Shown here in pieces: positions 1 to 9,182 of a stretch of 55,149 bases of DNA; the stretch's first letter is position 1; every line of letters begins with the position of its first letter. A program made the translations under genes and the position numbers. Under the pieces are notes generated by a model. The model was not told the DNA's origin and did no database searches. It saw nothing but the letters and a program-made list of their open reading frames with translations. Origin of the DNA: Pseudomonadota bacterium (lineage in GTDB: Bacteria; Pseudomonadota; Alphaproteobacteria; Rickettsiales; SXRF01); assembly GCA_963205245.1 (NCBI GenBank), contig CAUJIB010000002.1, positions 1-55,149 on the forward strand, given 5' to 3'.

Positions 1-1
1 G

Positions 2-142
2 GTGGACAAGCATATCATTCTTGCCCTTGGTGTGCGACATAGTGAGAGATTCCATGCTGGGCAGGGGGTAGAACTATTGCATTTCTTTGCTCAGACAGTC
101 GCCGCGCAACTTGACAAATATCTGGATGACTTGACGTTTTAG
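2..142 (+). CDS. DUF484 family protein, C-terminal fragment
   Basis: An open frame enters from the left edge and stops with TAG at 140-142, giving the last 46 residues of a protein. The pattern LALGVRHSERFHAGQG followed by an amphipathic helix resembles the end of the GAF-like domain of DUF484 (YigA-type) proteins, where LALGSRDPxRFHPGMG is typical. In many proteobacteria DUF484 lies just upstream of xerC, and xerC is at 2734 here, separated by two extra genes. DUF484 has no established biochemical role. The family call rests on a short stretch and on context. Confidence 0.6.
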   Translation: MDKHIILALGVRHSERFHAGQGVELLHFFAQTVAAQLDKYLDDLTF

Positions 143-297
143 ATAACATTATATTATTGTTGTATATCAGCCCATTATAGGTGTTGTAAATCTGTATTTT
201 ATCTGTAATAAAATCTTAATAATAAGTTTATTGTGCCAAAACTGTTTGTTGGTTATCATCTAGTAATTATTATATTCTTCTATTTCAGGTTATTACT

Positions 298-1545
298 ATG
301 GGAACGGCAATTGTACCAGTAGCAAGGACTTATGACACCGGCATTTTGAGTGTTGAGCCTGCTGTTTTTGGAGAAAAACTTTACAGCATGCTTCCTAATT
401 GGCAGCGGGCGACAATGGAAATTATTTCGTTAGAGCAAATGAAAGCCAATGGTAATAAAAATGTTAATAGGGATTTTGTTCGCAACCATATTCACGAAAC
501 GTTAGGTAAGGTGACGAAGTCACATGTGGTCGTCGGTAAAATTTTGTCTGAATATTGTCCGGATAGTCCGGTTTGTGCAGAATATAATGCGCTTGGACAC
601 AAATTACCAAACAAAGAACTTTTAGAAAAGGCGCAAAAAATTTTAGGGTTTAGCCTCCATCCGGATAAGTTCCCTAATAACCCTGAACAACAAAAAATAG
701 TTACTGGTATTTTACGGGAAGCACAGGGGGCTGCTGAATTTTTAAAGGATATACCTAGGGAAAATGCAGAACTTCATAAAGCCATTATAGGGGCAATAAA
801 GATAAACCCTAAGAGTGCAGAAAAAATGGAACAAATATTTGCTGAGTTAAAAGGGCAAAAAAAGCCTGCACAGCAAGCAGTAACAAAAGCACTAGGAAAA
901 TTAAAAGGTAAGAATGCGCTTATTGCAGCAGGAGCTTTTATAGGTGCTAGTGCCATTTATTCCGGCTATAAAATATTCAAGGATAAAACTGAAAATAAAA
1001 AAGATGCTACGGGTAGCGTAGAGTATAAAGGTGCTAGTGAGACAGTATTTGTTGCAGGTCAGACCGAGGTTGATTCCAATGCAGGCTCGTTTGTTGGTAT
1101 GGTATCTGGTGGAGCATTAGGTGCTGTTATCCATGATGAAAATAAAAGAATAGCAGCAAAGGAAAATATTGATAAAATTTTTGATAAGTCTGAAAATTTT
1201 AAGGAAATTTTAAATAAGTTAAAAAAAATAGGTGGAAAAGAAATTTGGGCAAACACCAGCAGGTTGGGAAAAGCTGCCGTGATAGCTATCCCTGCTGCTT
1301 TGGTTGGAAATTTTGTTGGAGCCATCGTTGGAGCAAATAGCGGTAAGAAGAAATATGAAGAAGCAAAATCACAATTTGATAATCTGGTAGCGGAAAATAA
1401 ACAATTGCGTACACAATTATCAGAAAAAGGTGAGGCCACCAACACTGAGCATGATAATCCTAAAAAATCCTTTGTCGCTGCGGAGGATGCAAGGCGTAAT
1501 CTTGCTGCTAGCAAACCGCAAGATATGGCTCATTCCTTAGCTTAG
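298..1545 (+). CDS. Unknown glycine-rich membrane protein with conserved C-terminal tail
   Basis: I do not recognise this 415-residue protein. Residues 1-200 are soluble and helical with no signal peptide. Three Gly/Ala-rich hydrophobic segments follow at about 206-224, 262-278 and 325-347; the glycine zipper-like spacing could insert into a membrane. A Lys/Glu-rich possible coiled coil covers 352-376. The last 30 residues hold DNPKKSFVAAEDARR (386-400), which is nearly matched at the end of the unrelated-looking membrane protein at 33908-35098. It sits between a DUF484 remnant and csgG, where most relatives have DUF484 directly before xerC, so it looks like an insertion. The ATG at 298 has only a weak upstream AGG. 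Function unknown. Confidence 0.8.
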   Translation: MGTAIVPVARTYDTGILSVEPAVFGEKLYSMLPNWQRATMEIISLEQMKANGNKNVNRDFVRNHIHETLGKVTKSHVVVGKILSEYCPDSPVCAEYNALGHKLPNKELLEKAQKILGFSLHPDKFPNNPEQQKIVTGILREAQGAAEFLKDIPRENAELHKAIIGAIKINPKSAEKMEQIFAELKGQKKPAQQAVTKALGKLKGKNALIAAGAFIGASAIYSGYKIFKDKTENKKDATGSVEYKGASETVFVAGQTEVDSNAGSFVGMVSGGALGAVIHDENKRIAAKENIDKIFDKSENFKEILNKLKKIGGKEIWANTSRLGKAAVIAIPAALVGNFVGAIVGANSGKKKYEEAKSQFDNLVAENKQLRTQLSEKGEATNTEHDNPKKSFVAAEDARRNLAASKPQDMAHSLA

Positions 1546-1614
1546 AATTCGGTTTTCAAATAGTGGAAATCTTTTAGGTCGGCAATATTCACAAAAATAA
1601 AATGTAGAATATAA

Positions 1615-1643
1615 AAAATTACAATACGTCACGTTGTAATTTT
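1615..1643 (+). promoter_or_regulatory. Perfect 10-bp hairpin abutting the csgG start codon
   Basis: AAAATTACAA at 1615-1624 pairs without mismatch with TTGTAATTTT at 1634-1643 around a 9-base loop. The next base is the A of the csgG ATG. The stem occupies the place where a ribosome binding site should be, and no Shine-Dalgarno sequence is seen before the ATG. It could terminate the upstream transcript, or fold over the initiation region of csgG and control translation. The structure is seen; the role is inferred. Confidence 0.5.
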
Positions 1644-2660
1644 ATGAAGAGCTTCATAACTATTATTGACTTAATAATACTTTCTGCATGCAGCAGTAAA
1701 ATTTTATATGACAACAACCAGATAAGCGAAGCGCAAGTTACGGATGTTACCAGTGTAGGGAGATTACTCTCTAATCTGCCTGAACCAAGCCAGAGAATAC
1801 CAGTTGTCGTATATGATTTTCAGGATCAGACCGGACAGTTCAAATATAATGATAATTTTAGCAATTATTCCAGCGCTGTAACCAAAGGTGCGGTGTCGGT
1901 TTTGATTAAAACCTTGCTTGATACCAGCAATGGCAAATGGTTTATGGTTGCAGAACGGAACGGTCTTGATTCCTTACTAAAAGAGCGTCAGATTATAAGA
2001 TCAATGCGTGAGGAATATAAAGGGGCTGACGGTAAAGCCCTGCCTATGCTCCCGCCACTTATTTATGGCGGGATGATACTGGAAGGCGGAATAATTTTTT
2101 ATGATTCTAATATTTTAACTGGTGGTGCTGCAGCTGGTTATTTCGGGATAAGCGGTTCAACACAGTATCGCCGTGACATTGTAACGGTCTATTTGAGGGC
2201 TGTGGATATTAACAGTGGAGAAGTTATACTGGCGGTAAATAGTTCAAAAACGGTGTTTTCCTACGCGGTTAATGCTGGTCTTACACGTTATCTTTCTTAT
2301 AACAGATTATTGGAAGCTGAGGCAGGTTTTACAGTTAATGAACCTAATCAGCTTGCCGTTCGTCAGGCTATAGAAGCGTCTGTCTATTCCTTGCTTATGG
2401 AAGGTGCTTTGAAGAAAGTATGGAAATTTGATAATGAAACTGCAGGAAATGAAGCTATTTATACTTATTTGCAAAAACGTGATAACAACCAGAATAATGA
2501 TATAATAAAAGCTTTTGAGCCTGTGCAAAATGCAGACAGCAACAGCGGCGTTCTAGGGTGGATAAATAGGCAGATGAATTTCAGTAATGAAGCCACCATA
2601 GTAAAGTCCAACAATATCCAGCCGCCGCCGCTTCATAAACCCCTGCCCAGCGTGAAGTAG
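1644..2660 (+). CDS. csgG: CsgG family outer-membrane secretion lipoprotein
   Basis: CsgG forms the oligomeric outer-membrane channel that exports curli subunits; the related HfaB helps anchor the Caulobacter holdfast. The 338-residue protein starts with a short hydrophobic stretch and a lipobox ending LSAC, so it should be a lipoprotein with Cys16 lipidated. The body matches CsgG closely: VVVYDFQDQTGQFK in the constriction-loop region, a WFMVAERNGLDSLLKERQII block, GGMILEGGIIFYDSN, then AVDINSGEVILAVNSSKT and RLLEAEAGFTVNEP. Residues after about 275 are an Asn/Gln-rich and Pro-rich extension beyond normal CsgG length (near 277). No csgA, B, E or F is nearby. An Asp inside the signal peptide is unusual. 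Confidence 0.88.
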   Translation: MKSFITIIDLIILSACSSKILYDNNQISEAQVTDVTSVGRLLSNLPEPSQRIPVVVYDFQDQTGQFKYNDNFSNYSSAVTKGAVSVLIKTLLDTSNGKWFMVAERNGLDSLLKERQIIRSMREEYKGADGKALPMLPPLIYGGMILEGGIIFYDSNILTGGAAAGYFGISGSTQYRRDIVTVYLRAVDINSGEVILAVNSSKTVFSYAVNAGLTRYLSYNRLLEAEAGFTVNEPNQLAVRQAIEASVYSLLMEGALKKVWKFDNETAGNEAIYTYLQKRDNNQNNDIIKAFEPVQNADSNSGVLGWINRQMNFSNEATIVKSNNIQPPPLHKPLPSVK

Positions 2661-2733
2661 TTTTTGAATTGCTTTTATATTTTTATATGCGGTAATATAT
2701 AATAGAAATCGGTTATAGGGATATTTACGAAGA

Positions 2734-3663
2734 ATGAATAACCTTCCTGCAACGCCTGCTCTTGCTGCCATAATGTCCCAGTGGGAGGGATGGCTTGCAG
2801 ATATAAAGCAGTCATCTGATTACACAGTTATTTCTTATAAAAATGATTTATCAAATTTTTTGATTTTCCTTGCTGGGCATTTAGGTGGAAATATTGGATT
2901 GCCACAATTAAAAGAGCTTGAGAGTAAAGATTTCCGCGCTTGGCTGGCAAGCAGGGCACTTGAGAAAAAATATGAAGCATCATCTAATGCCCGCGCCCTT
3001 TCCACTATTAAAGGTTTTTTCCGCTATCTTGAAAAACAGGGTAAAGTTAAAAACACGGCTATATTTCACATTCGTTCACCAAAAATAAAAAAACCATTGC
3101 CGCGGGCTGTGAGCGAAGAGCAGGCAATGGATGCTTTGGACGGTATAGCTTTGCAAAATACAGAAAATTGGGTGAGTGCGCGTGATACTGCTTTGCTATT
3201 GCTTATATATGGTTGTGGCTTACGTATTGGTGAGGCTCTTTCGCTTAAATATTCTGACATTCCCAAAAATGATAGTTTGGTTGTAACTGGTAAAGGTAAT
3301 AAGCAGCGAAAATTACCAGTTTTGCCTATAGTACGTGAAGCAATTGCGGAATATATAAAAATTTGTCCTTATAAATTTACTACAGATGCTCCGTTATTTT
3401 GGGGATTACGTGGTAAGGCTCTTGATGCAGGGATTTTCCAACGGCAACTTAGGCTGCTGCGGACAAAATTAAATTTACCTGAAAGCACTACACCGCATGC
3501 TTTTCGCCATAGTTTTGCTACACATTTGCTATCAGCAGGGGGAGATTTGCGCTCTATACAGGAACTTTTAGGGCATGTCAGCCTTTCCACTACCCAACGC
3601 TATACCCACGTGGATAAAAATAGATTGCTTTCCGCTTACAAAAATGCCCATCCGCGGGCGTAG
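2734..3663 (+). CDS. xerC: Tyrosine recombinase XerC
   Basis: XerC with XerD resolves chromosome dimers at dif near the division septum. The 309 residues show the N-terminal SAM-like core-binding domain (about 10-105) and the catalytic domain. The active-site set is complete: Arg164 in GCGLRIGEA, Lys187 in TGKGNKQRK, His255 and Arg258 in HAFRHSFATHLL, His281 in LLGHVSLSTTQ, and nucleophile Tyr290. Length is normal for XerC. The nearby DUF484 remnant supports XerC rather than XerD or a phage integrase. The closest relative family member, XerD, cannot be fully excluded by eye. Confidence 0.93.
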   Translation: MNNLPATPALAAIMSQWEGWLADIKQSSDYTVISYKNDLSNFLIFLAGHLGGNIGLPQLKELESKDFRAWLASRALEKKYEASSNARALSTIKGFFRYLEKQGKVKNTAIFHIRSPKIKKPLPRAVSEEQAMDALDGIALQNTENWVSARDTALLLLIYGCGLRIGEALSLKYSDIPKNDSLVVTGKGNKQRKLPVLPIVREAIAEYIKICPYKFTTDAPLFWGLRGKALDAGIFQRQLRLLRTKLNLPESTTPHAFRHSFATHLLSAGGDLRSIQELLGHVSLSTTQRYTHVDKNRLLSAYKNAHPRA

Positions 3664-3774
3664 CCTTCAAAATACTGTCACAAAACCTTAACTATTATTC
3701 TATTAAATGATAGGATAGACTTCATATCCTTTACGCATAACTATTATAGTATTGAATTTTAAGGAAATAACTAC

Positions 3775-5226
3775 ATGTCAGAGTTGAATAGCGAAAATAA
3801 AAACCCTAAAAAAATAGCAGTTATGGGAAGTGGGGCAATAGGGGAAAAATTAGTTGGTAAATTACAGCAGGAATATCCTGATGCTGAAATAGTTCTTTGG
3901 AATCGCAAATCTGCAAGGGGAGCAGCAGTAGCTGATGATAGGGAACAGGCTGAAATAATAAAAAGAAAGCATAAAGAAATACATAATGAAATTGTCTATA
4001 CTTCTGATTTGGACAAGGCTCTGCGCGATACTGATATTGTAGTAGTAACAGGCGGTGTGTCACGGACTCCTGGGCAGCCCCGTTTTGATTTAGCAGGGGA
4101 TAATCTGGCGTTTATTGATCCTATAGCCCGCAAGGTAAAAGAATTATCGGAGCATGGCCATAATGAACAAACTGCCTATTTTATAGCAAGTAACCCTATT
4201 GGCTTTATTGATAAACGCTTTCAGGATGTAAGCGGAGCTAAGGTGGATCATGTTTTAGGGCTTGGCGGCGAGCTTGATGTTTCAAGGCTGGAACAAAGTA
4301 TTAAGAAAAAATTGAAATTATCTAGCTATGACGACATAAAAAATGCAATGGTTATAGGTGATCATGGTGGTGATATGATTCCAGTTTTAAGCAATATAGA
4401 AGTATTCAAAAATGGAAATTGGCAGAAATTATTAGATTTACCAGAAGTTAAGACTAGTGATTTTGCTATGGCAAAAGAAATTATTCAGGAAACTATAAAG
4501 GCCGGTTCAAAAATTATTGAAGGAAAAGGTCATAGTGCCCACGTTGCTCCTGCGGAAGGATTGCTCCTCATGGTTTCCAGATACACAGATGCGGTAAATG
4601 GAAAAGATGTCACGCCTTTGGTAGCTTCAGTTTTGAATGAGGAAAAAGGGGTTTATTCTGGAAGGCCGGTTCAATTTACTAAAAACGGAACTTATGAATT
4701 GGTAAATATGCCTAGCCTTTCCAAAGAAGAAAGAGTGGGTTTAGATAAATCTCTAAATAATGCTCAGAAAGATATGGAAAAATTTTCTAAATTATGTGCT
4801 GTTAAAGATGAATTATATTATTCACTGAAACCTAATAAAATGGGCTCTACAACTGAGATAGTCTATAGTGCTATTGAAGAAGCTAATGATTCTGATAAAA
4901 CCAAATCTTCTAAGGATAAAAGATTTGATGTTACTATAAAATTAAATGTTCCGGCAATAGAGCCGCAAAAATTAGCTAATATTGAAAATAATTTGAAATC
5001 AATTATGAATTTGGGAGATGAGAGTAATTTATTTTCTAATAAGAATGTAATTCCACCAACTGTATCTTTTATAGCAAATAAAAAACAAAAAGATTTTATT
5101 AAATCTCTGGCAGCAGAAATTGACGTTGAAACTATTAAATTGCCTGCTCATCCAAGCGAAAAAATTGATTCAGTGGCATCGGCAACACAAAGCAATGTCA
5201 TTGAATTATCTTCTGTAAAGCATTAA
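3775..5226 (+). CDS. Malate/lactate dehydrogenase-like protein with C-terminal extension
   Basis: Residues 12-340 resemble NAD-dependent malate/lactate dehydrogenases. There is a Rossmann GSGAIG loop (18-23), a substrate-loop region SRTPGQPRFDLAGDN (96-110), Asn140 in ASNP, the catalytic Asp168 and Arg171 pair in ELDVSRLE, and catalytic His197 in GDHGGDMIP. The family normally ends near 310-320 residues. Here 143 further residues (341-483) are Lys/Asn-rich and match nothing I recognise. An acidic, Lys-rich insert near 50-70 is also unusual. An AAGGA site lies 9-10 bases before the ATG. It may be an active dehydrogenase or a repurposed paralogue; canonical mdh is not in the window. Confidence 0.8.
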   Translation: MSELNSENKNPKKIAVMGSGAIGEKLVGKLQQEYPDAEIVLWNRKSARGAAVADDREQAEIIKRKHKEIHNEIVYTSDLDKALRDTDIVVVTGGVSRTPGQPRFDLAGDNLAFIDPIARKVKELSEHGHNEQTAYFIASNPIGFIDKRFQDVSGAKVDHVLGLGGELDVSRLEQSIKKKLKLSSYDDIKNAMVIGDHGGDMIPVLSNIEVFKNGNWQKLLDLPEVKTSDFAMAKEIIQETIKAGSKIIEGKGHSAHVAPAEGLLLMVSRYTDAVNGKDVTPLVASVLNEEKGVYSGRPVQFTKNGTYELVNMPSLSKEERVGLDKSLNNAQKDMEKFSKLCAVKDELYYSLKPNKMGSTTEIVYSAIEEANDSDKTKSSKDKRFDVTIKLNVPAIEPQKLANIENNLKSIMNLGDESNLFSNKNVIPPTVSFIANKKQKDFIKSLAAEIDVETIKLPAHPSEKIDSVASATQSNVIELSSVKH

Positions 5227-5323
5227 AAAAGATCGTTGGTTTTTCATTCACCAAATTCCTTGCAACTTGGCTAAAAAATAGTGTATCCATAAGTGAGTTT
5301 AACCACCTACTTATGAATCAAAT

Positions 5324-6724
5324 ATGAACGATCTTTCCGCGCTTTTATATCTTGTCGCTTCCGTATTGTTTATTCTTGCACTTAAGGGATTATCTTCTCC
5401 TGAAACAGCTCGCCGTGGCAATATTTACGGTATAGTAGGTATGGTTCTTGCCATAATCACTACTCTCGTTATGCCGTCAATAAACAGTCATGGGATGATA
5501 TTATTAGGTATAATGATCGGCGGTATAATAGGGACAGGAATTGCCCAAAAAATAGCTATGACCGCGATGCCGCAGCTTGTGGCGGGATTCCATTCGCTGG
5601 TAGGTCTGGCTGCGGTTCTTATTGCCTCTGCTGCTTTATGGTCGCCAGAGAGCTATGGTATAGGTAATAGTGGTAGTATACATGTCGGAAGTTTGGTAGA
5701 AATGAGTTTAGGCGCAGTTATTGGTGCTATTACTTTTACCGGATCTATTATAGCTTTTGCAAAATTACAGGGATTGATTTCAGGAAAACCATTGCGTTTT
5801 TCGGGGCAGAATATGCTTAATGCTCTGCTTGGCCTTTCCTTGCTGTTGTTCCTTATATTATTCTGTTTTAGTGAAGCAAAAATCATATTTATATTAATGG
5901 TATTTATAGCACTTGCCTTGGGTGTGCTTCTTATTGTGCCGATTGGTGGGGCGGATATGCCGGTTGTGGTTTCCATGCTTAATTCTTATTCCGGTTGGGC
6001 GGCCTCTGGAATTGGTTTTACGCTGGGTAACCCGCTTCTTATTATAACCGGTGCGTTAGTCGGTGCTAGTGGTGCGATTCTTTCCTATATCATGTGTAAG
6101 GCGATGAACCGTTCAATTATCAATGTTATATTCGGCGGATTTGGTTCAAATTCTGGGGCTGCTGGCGGCGCTGGTGCAGCCAGTGCAGATGATCGCCCTA
6201 TTAAAAGCGGAAGTGCAGAAGATGCTGCCTTCTTATTAAAAAATTCCAGTTCGGTTATTATCGTACCAGGTTATGGTATGGCGGTGGCACAAGCTCAGCA
6301 TGCCCTTAGGGAAATGGCTGAGGAATTGGAAAGGGAAGGTGTAAAAGTGCGTTACGCGATTCACCCTGTGGCCGGACGTATGCCGGGACATATGAATGTG
6401 TTGCTTGCCGAAGCAAATGTACCATATGATAGTGTTGTAGAGCTTGAAGAAATAAATAATGATTTCTTAACTACGGATGTTGCTTTTGTAATCGGTGCTA
6501 ATGATGTGACTAACCCAGCGGCAAAATCTAACCCAAGCAGCCCGATATACGGGATGCCGGTTCTGGATGTTGGTGCAGCAAAAACTGTTATTTTCATTAA
6601 GCGCGGAATGGCGGCTGGTTACGCTGGCATTGAAAACGAGCTATTTTATCAGGATAACACTATGATGCTATTTGGTGATGCAAAGAAAGTAACAGAAGCT
6701 TTGGTGAAATCATTGAAGGGATAG
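5324..6724 (+). CDS. pntB: NAD(P) transhydrogenase subunit beta
   Basis: PntB is the membrane and NADP(H)-binding subunit of the proton-translocating transhydrogenase, which makes NADPH from NADH using the proton gradient. The 466 residues show eight or nine hydrophobic segments up to about 270. They are followed by a soluble dIII domain with the NADP motif [11 protein letters not shown], the [25 protein letters not shown] block and [12 protein letters not shown]. Length is normal. The partner genes pntA1/pntA2 usually lie directly upstream but are replaced here by the dehydrogenase-like gene. The 3' end overlaps the convergent tsaD by 15 bases. Confidence 0.96.
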   Translation: MNDLSALLYLVASVLFILALKGLSSPETARRGNIYGIVGMVLAIITTLVMPSINSHGMILLGIMIGGIIGTGIAQKIAMTAMPQLVAGFHSLVGLAAVLIASAALWSPESYGIGNSGSIHVGSLVEMSLGAVIGAITFTGSIIAFAKLQGLISGKPLRFSGQNMLNALLGLSLLLFLILFCFSEAKIIFILMVFIALALGVLLIVPIGGADMPVVVSMLNSYSGWAASGIGFTLGNPLLIITGALVGASGAILSYIMCKAMNRSIINVIFGGFGSNSGAAGGAGAASADDRPIKSGSAEDAAFLLKNSSSVIIVPGYGMAVAQAQHALREMAEELEREGVKVRYAIHPVAGRMPGHMNVLLAEANVPYDSVVELEEINNDFLTTDVAFVIGANDVTNPAAKSNPSSPIYGMPVLDVGAAKTVIFIKRGMAAGYAGIENELFYQDNTMMLFGDAKKVTEALVKSLKG

Positions 6725-7756
6725 CTCAGTAAGTGGCCACCTAGCACGCGGTTCAGCGTCTAGGCTGTCAGTTAATCCCAGATTGAAACGTTCGATTCCT
6801 GCCCATGCAATCATAGCGGCGTTATCGGTGCAGAGTTTAATGGGCGGCGCAACCAATTCCATATCATGTTGTATTAATGTGCTAATTAGCTGATTGCGTA
6901 TATATTGGTTGGCGGCAACACCACCGGCCAGCACAAAATGCCTGCCTTGCGGATATTGGGTTTTGAACCTGTTTACCGCATATTGCGTTCTTTCCAATAC
7001 AGATTTTGTAGCGGTATATTGAAATGATGCACAAATATCAGCTTTTTGTTCATCACTTAATTCCGCATTTTGCACATTTTTTATTTCTTCTGTTTTCAGG
7101 CGCACGGCAGTTTTAAGTCCAGAAAAAGAAAAATCACAACCTGCTCGTCCACTTAGTGGTAAGGGAAAATTATAGGCGAGTGGGTTGCCATTTTTAGCGA
7201 GATTTTCTACTGCTGCCCCACCGGGATAACCAAGTCCTAGCATCTTTGCAGTTTTATCAAATGCTTCACCAAGGGCATCATCCAATGTGCCGCCAAGTTT
7301 CTGATATTTCCCTACACCGCTTACAATTAAAAACTGGCAATGCCCACCGGAAACCAGCAGCAGCAAATAAGGAAAAGGAACATCATGGGTCAACCGGACA
7401 GTAAGCGCATGCCCTTCCAGATGATTGACTGCTATAAAAGGTTTTTGCTGTACACTGGCGATTGCTTTGGCGGTCATTGTCCCAACTATTACTCCACCAA
7501 TTAAACCTGGTCCTGTGGTGGCAGCTACAGCATCAATTTCTGATAGTGAAATATCTGCCTCATTAAGGGCTCGTTTTAGAACTAGTTCAATATGCTCCAT
7601 ATGGGCGCGGGCGGCGATTTCCGGAACTACCCCTCCATAAGCCTCATGCTCAGTTTGTGACCAGACAATGTTTGATAAAATTTTTTTATCATCAGTCACA
7701 ATCGCTGCTGCCGTTTCATCGCAGCTTGTTTCAATAGCTAGGATTTTTATAGTCAT
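6710..7756 (-). CDS. tsaD: tRNA N6-threonylcarbamoyladenosine transferase TsaD
   Basis: TsaD (Gcp/YgjD) transfers the threonylcarbamoyl group to A37 of ANN-decoding tRNAs together with TsaB and TsaE. The 348-residue sequence has the ASKHA fold signatures: ETSCDET at the start, [11 protein letters not shown] with metal-binding histidines, [35 protein letters not shown] and LAGGVAAN. The end [10 protein letters not shown] is also typical. Length is normal. It is the last gene of a minus-strand group with the 86-residue and GGDEF genes upstream, 38 bases apart. In many alphaproteobacteria tsaD neighbours a YciI or glycerol-3-phosphate dehydrogenase gene, which is not seen here. Confidence 0.97.
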   Translation of the reverse strand: MTIKILAIETSCDETAAAIVTDDKKILSNIVWSQTEHEAYGGVVPEIAARAHMEHIELVLKRALNEADISLSEIDAVAATTGPGLIGGVIVGTMTAKAIASVQQKPFIAVNHLEGHALTVRLTHDVPFPYLLLLVSGGHCQFLIVSGVGKYQKLGGTLDDALGEAFDKTAKMLGLGYPGGAAVENLAKNGNPLAYNFPLPLSGRAGCDFSFSGLKTAVRLKTEEIKNVQNAELSDEQKADICASFQYTATKSVLERTQYAVNRFKTQYPQGRHFVLAGGVAANQYIRNQLISTLIQHDMELVAPPIKLCTDNAAMIAWAGIERFNLGLTDSLDAEPRARWPLTELSLQ

Positions 7757-7794
7757 GGTATAGGTAATACGTTAGTGGTATAAGGTCTATATAC

Positions 7795-8055
7795 CTACAT
7801 ACTCTTCAAATATTCAGCAAGGAATTCCTTGGCTTGTTCATCAGGTTCTGTGCCAAGACCGGTATATAAAACATCGCCATAATCACTTACTGCTTTGCAT
7901 GGGGTTCTGGTCATAAAATCATGCTTCATCTTATGGTATTGCTTTTCATTGCTGCGGATATATGCGTAAAAATCATTTCCTTCACGGGAAACGGCGCGGT
8001 ATAAAACTACACTTCCCTGCGCTTTTTGTTTAATAACAGATGCAAAGTTTGGCAT
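7795..8055 (-). CDS. Small unknown protein (86 aa)
   Basis: This is a soluble 86-residue protein without signal peptide or recognisable motif, rich in Tyr, Lys and Asp. The middle contains YAYIRSNEKQYHKMKHDF, and a CKAVSDYGDVLYTG stretch follows. Its ATG overlaps the stop of the upstream GGDEF gene by one base (TAATG), which suggests translational coupling and a shared task. Codon use resembles the neighbours. I can assign no function. Confidence 0.72.
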   Translation of the reverse strand: MPNFASVIKQKAQGSVVLYRAVSREGNDFYAYIRSNEKQYHKMKHDFMTRTPCKAVSDYGDVLYTGLGTEPDEQAKEFLAEYLKSM

Positions 8056-9182
8056 TAAACCATTCTCCCTTTTGTTAAATTTTCAATAACCGGTGCTAAA
8101 TTCTGTGTAGATCCTAACATAAAATTACTTTGACCGGAATTATAATCAGGTGAGTTTTTTTGTAGATTTTTTATATCTTTTTTCTCTGTATCTGGAGTTG
8201 GGATATAAACGCCATTATTAAATTCTTGTATCCGTCTTTCTAAAAATGGAGCAAGCATTTTTTCTGCATCTCCTCTGGTGCCAGCATATGGAAATCCATT
8301 CTCTACTTGTGCTGCTTCTGCTTTTGAAGATTCTTTATTAAGTTTTTCATCTTCACCGGCAGCTTTTAACACCTTTTTCTTTATAGTTGCTATTTTATGT
8401 GCAATTTTTTCTTCATGATTTGGAAGCTCATTAGGAATTTGGGCATAACCAACTGCTGCAGAAACTTGTAATGGAACTTTACGTCCCTTTGGATCTATGC
8501 CAATGCACGGATTGTCACTATGCAAACTGTCTATAGCCATATTTTTTAATATAGCATTAAGGCGCCTTTTGGCAGTTTCTATATCGCAGCCGCGCATAAT
8601 TACGGCAAATTCATCACCTTCAGACATTCTGGTGACTATATGGTCATTCGTATTTCTTTTTAATTTTAAGTGCCCAATGGTGTCGGGTGCTTCTCCTGAC
8701 TCTTTTGTACTACGATGCTCTACATCAGTAGTATTTTGTACATTCGTACGTAAATTTTTAGATATGTAATTGATTAAATATTGGATAGCTGGGTTGCCGC
8801 ATCCTTCATAGCTAAGGTTATTCATGGGTTTCAGATAATTTAGGTCAATAACGGCAATAGTAGTTGGAGCAGGTGTTTTATTTTGACTTAAATCTATAAT
8901 ATGTTTTTCTGTTACATGCGCTAAAGCTTTATGAAAGGCTTTTGCGTTCAAATGACCAGTATTGGTATCTGTGTACATTTCTATTTGTGTTTTTTTTCTC
9001 TCTTGTCTTAGTCTGTTTACTACACCCATCAGATATTCAATTGCTTTGTCTTTGTTCTCTTCAGTTAGAGGTCTAAGTTGAGTAGCATTTTGACGGGTTT
9101 TATTGTCAGGATTCTTTTCTGGTTTTTTAAGCCATTCTTGTAACCGTTCTACAGATTCATTGTCATTTTGCTTATCATTCAT
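8055..9182 (-). CDS. Protein with divergent GGDEF domain
   Basis: The 375-residue cytoplasmic protein has a charged helical N-terminus (1-70) and a GGDEF-like domain (about 70-250). The Mg-binding start reads IAVIDLNYLKPMNN (110-122), close to the family's DxDxFKxxND. The signature reads RMSEGDEF (185-192) instead of RxGGDEF. The block GHxxGDxxL is changed to YEGCGNPAIQYL, and some 35 residues are inserted before the signature. Diguanylate cyclases make c-di-GMP as dimers; the first Gly of the signature is Glu here, so activity is doubtful and it may be a binding or scaffold protein. The last 100 residues are Asn/Lys-rich and unrecognised. It is coupled to the 86-residue gene. Confidence 0.75.
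   Translation of the reverse strand: MNDKQNDNESVERLQEWLKKPEKNPDNKTRQNATQLRPLTEENKDKAIEYLMGVVNRLRQERKKTQIEMYTDTNTGHLNAKAFHKALAHVTEKHIIDLSQNKTPAPTTIAVIDLNYLKPMNNLSYEGCGNPAIQYLINYISKNLRTNVQNTTDVEHRSTKESGEAPDTIGHLKLKRNTNDHIVTRMSEGDEFAVIMRGCDIETAKRRLNAILKNMAIDSLHSDNPCIGIDPKGRKVPLQVSAAVGYAQIPNELPNHEEKIAHKIATIKKKVLKAAGEDEKLNKESSKAEAAQVENGFPYAGTRGDAEKMLAPFLERRIQEFNNGVYIPTPDTEKKDIKNLQKNSPDYNSGQSNFMLGSTQNLAPVIENLTKGRMV

Noticed and set aside
1059..1514. 151-codon open frame on the minus strand
   Set aside because: It is the antisense of the low-complexity end of the unknown membrane protein; hydrophobic content follows from the opposite strand.
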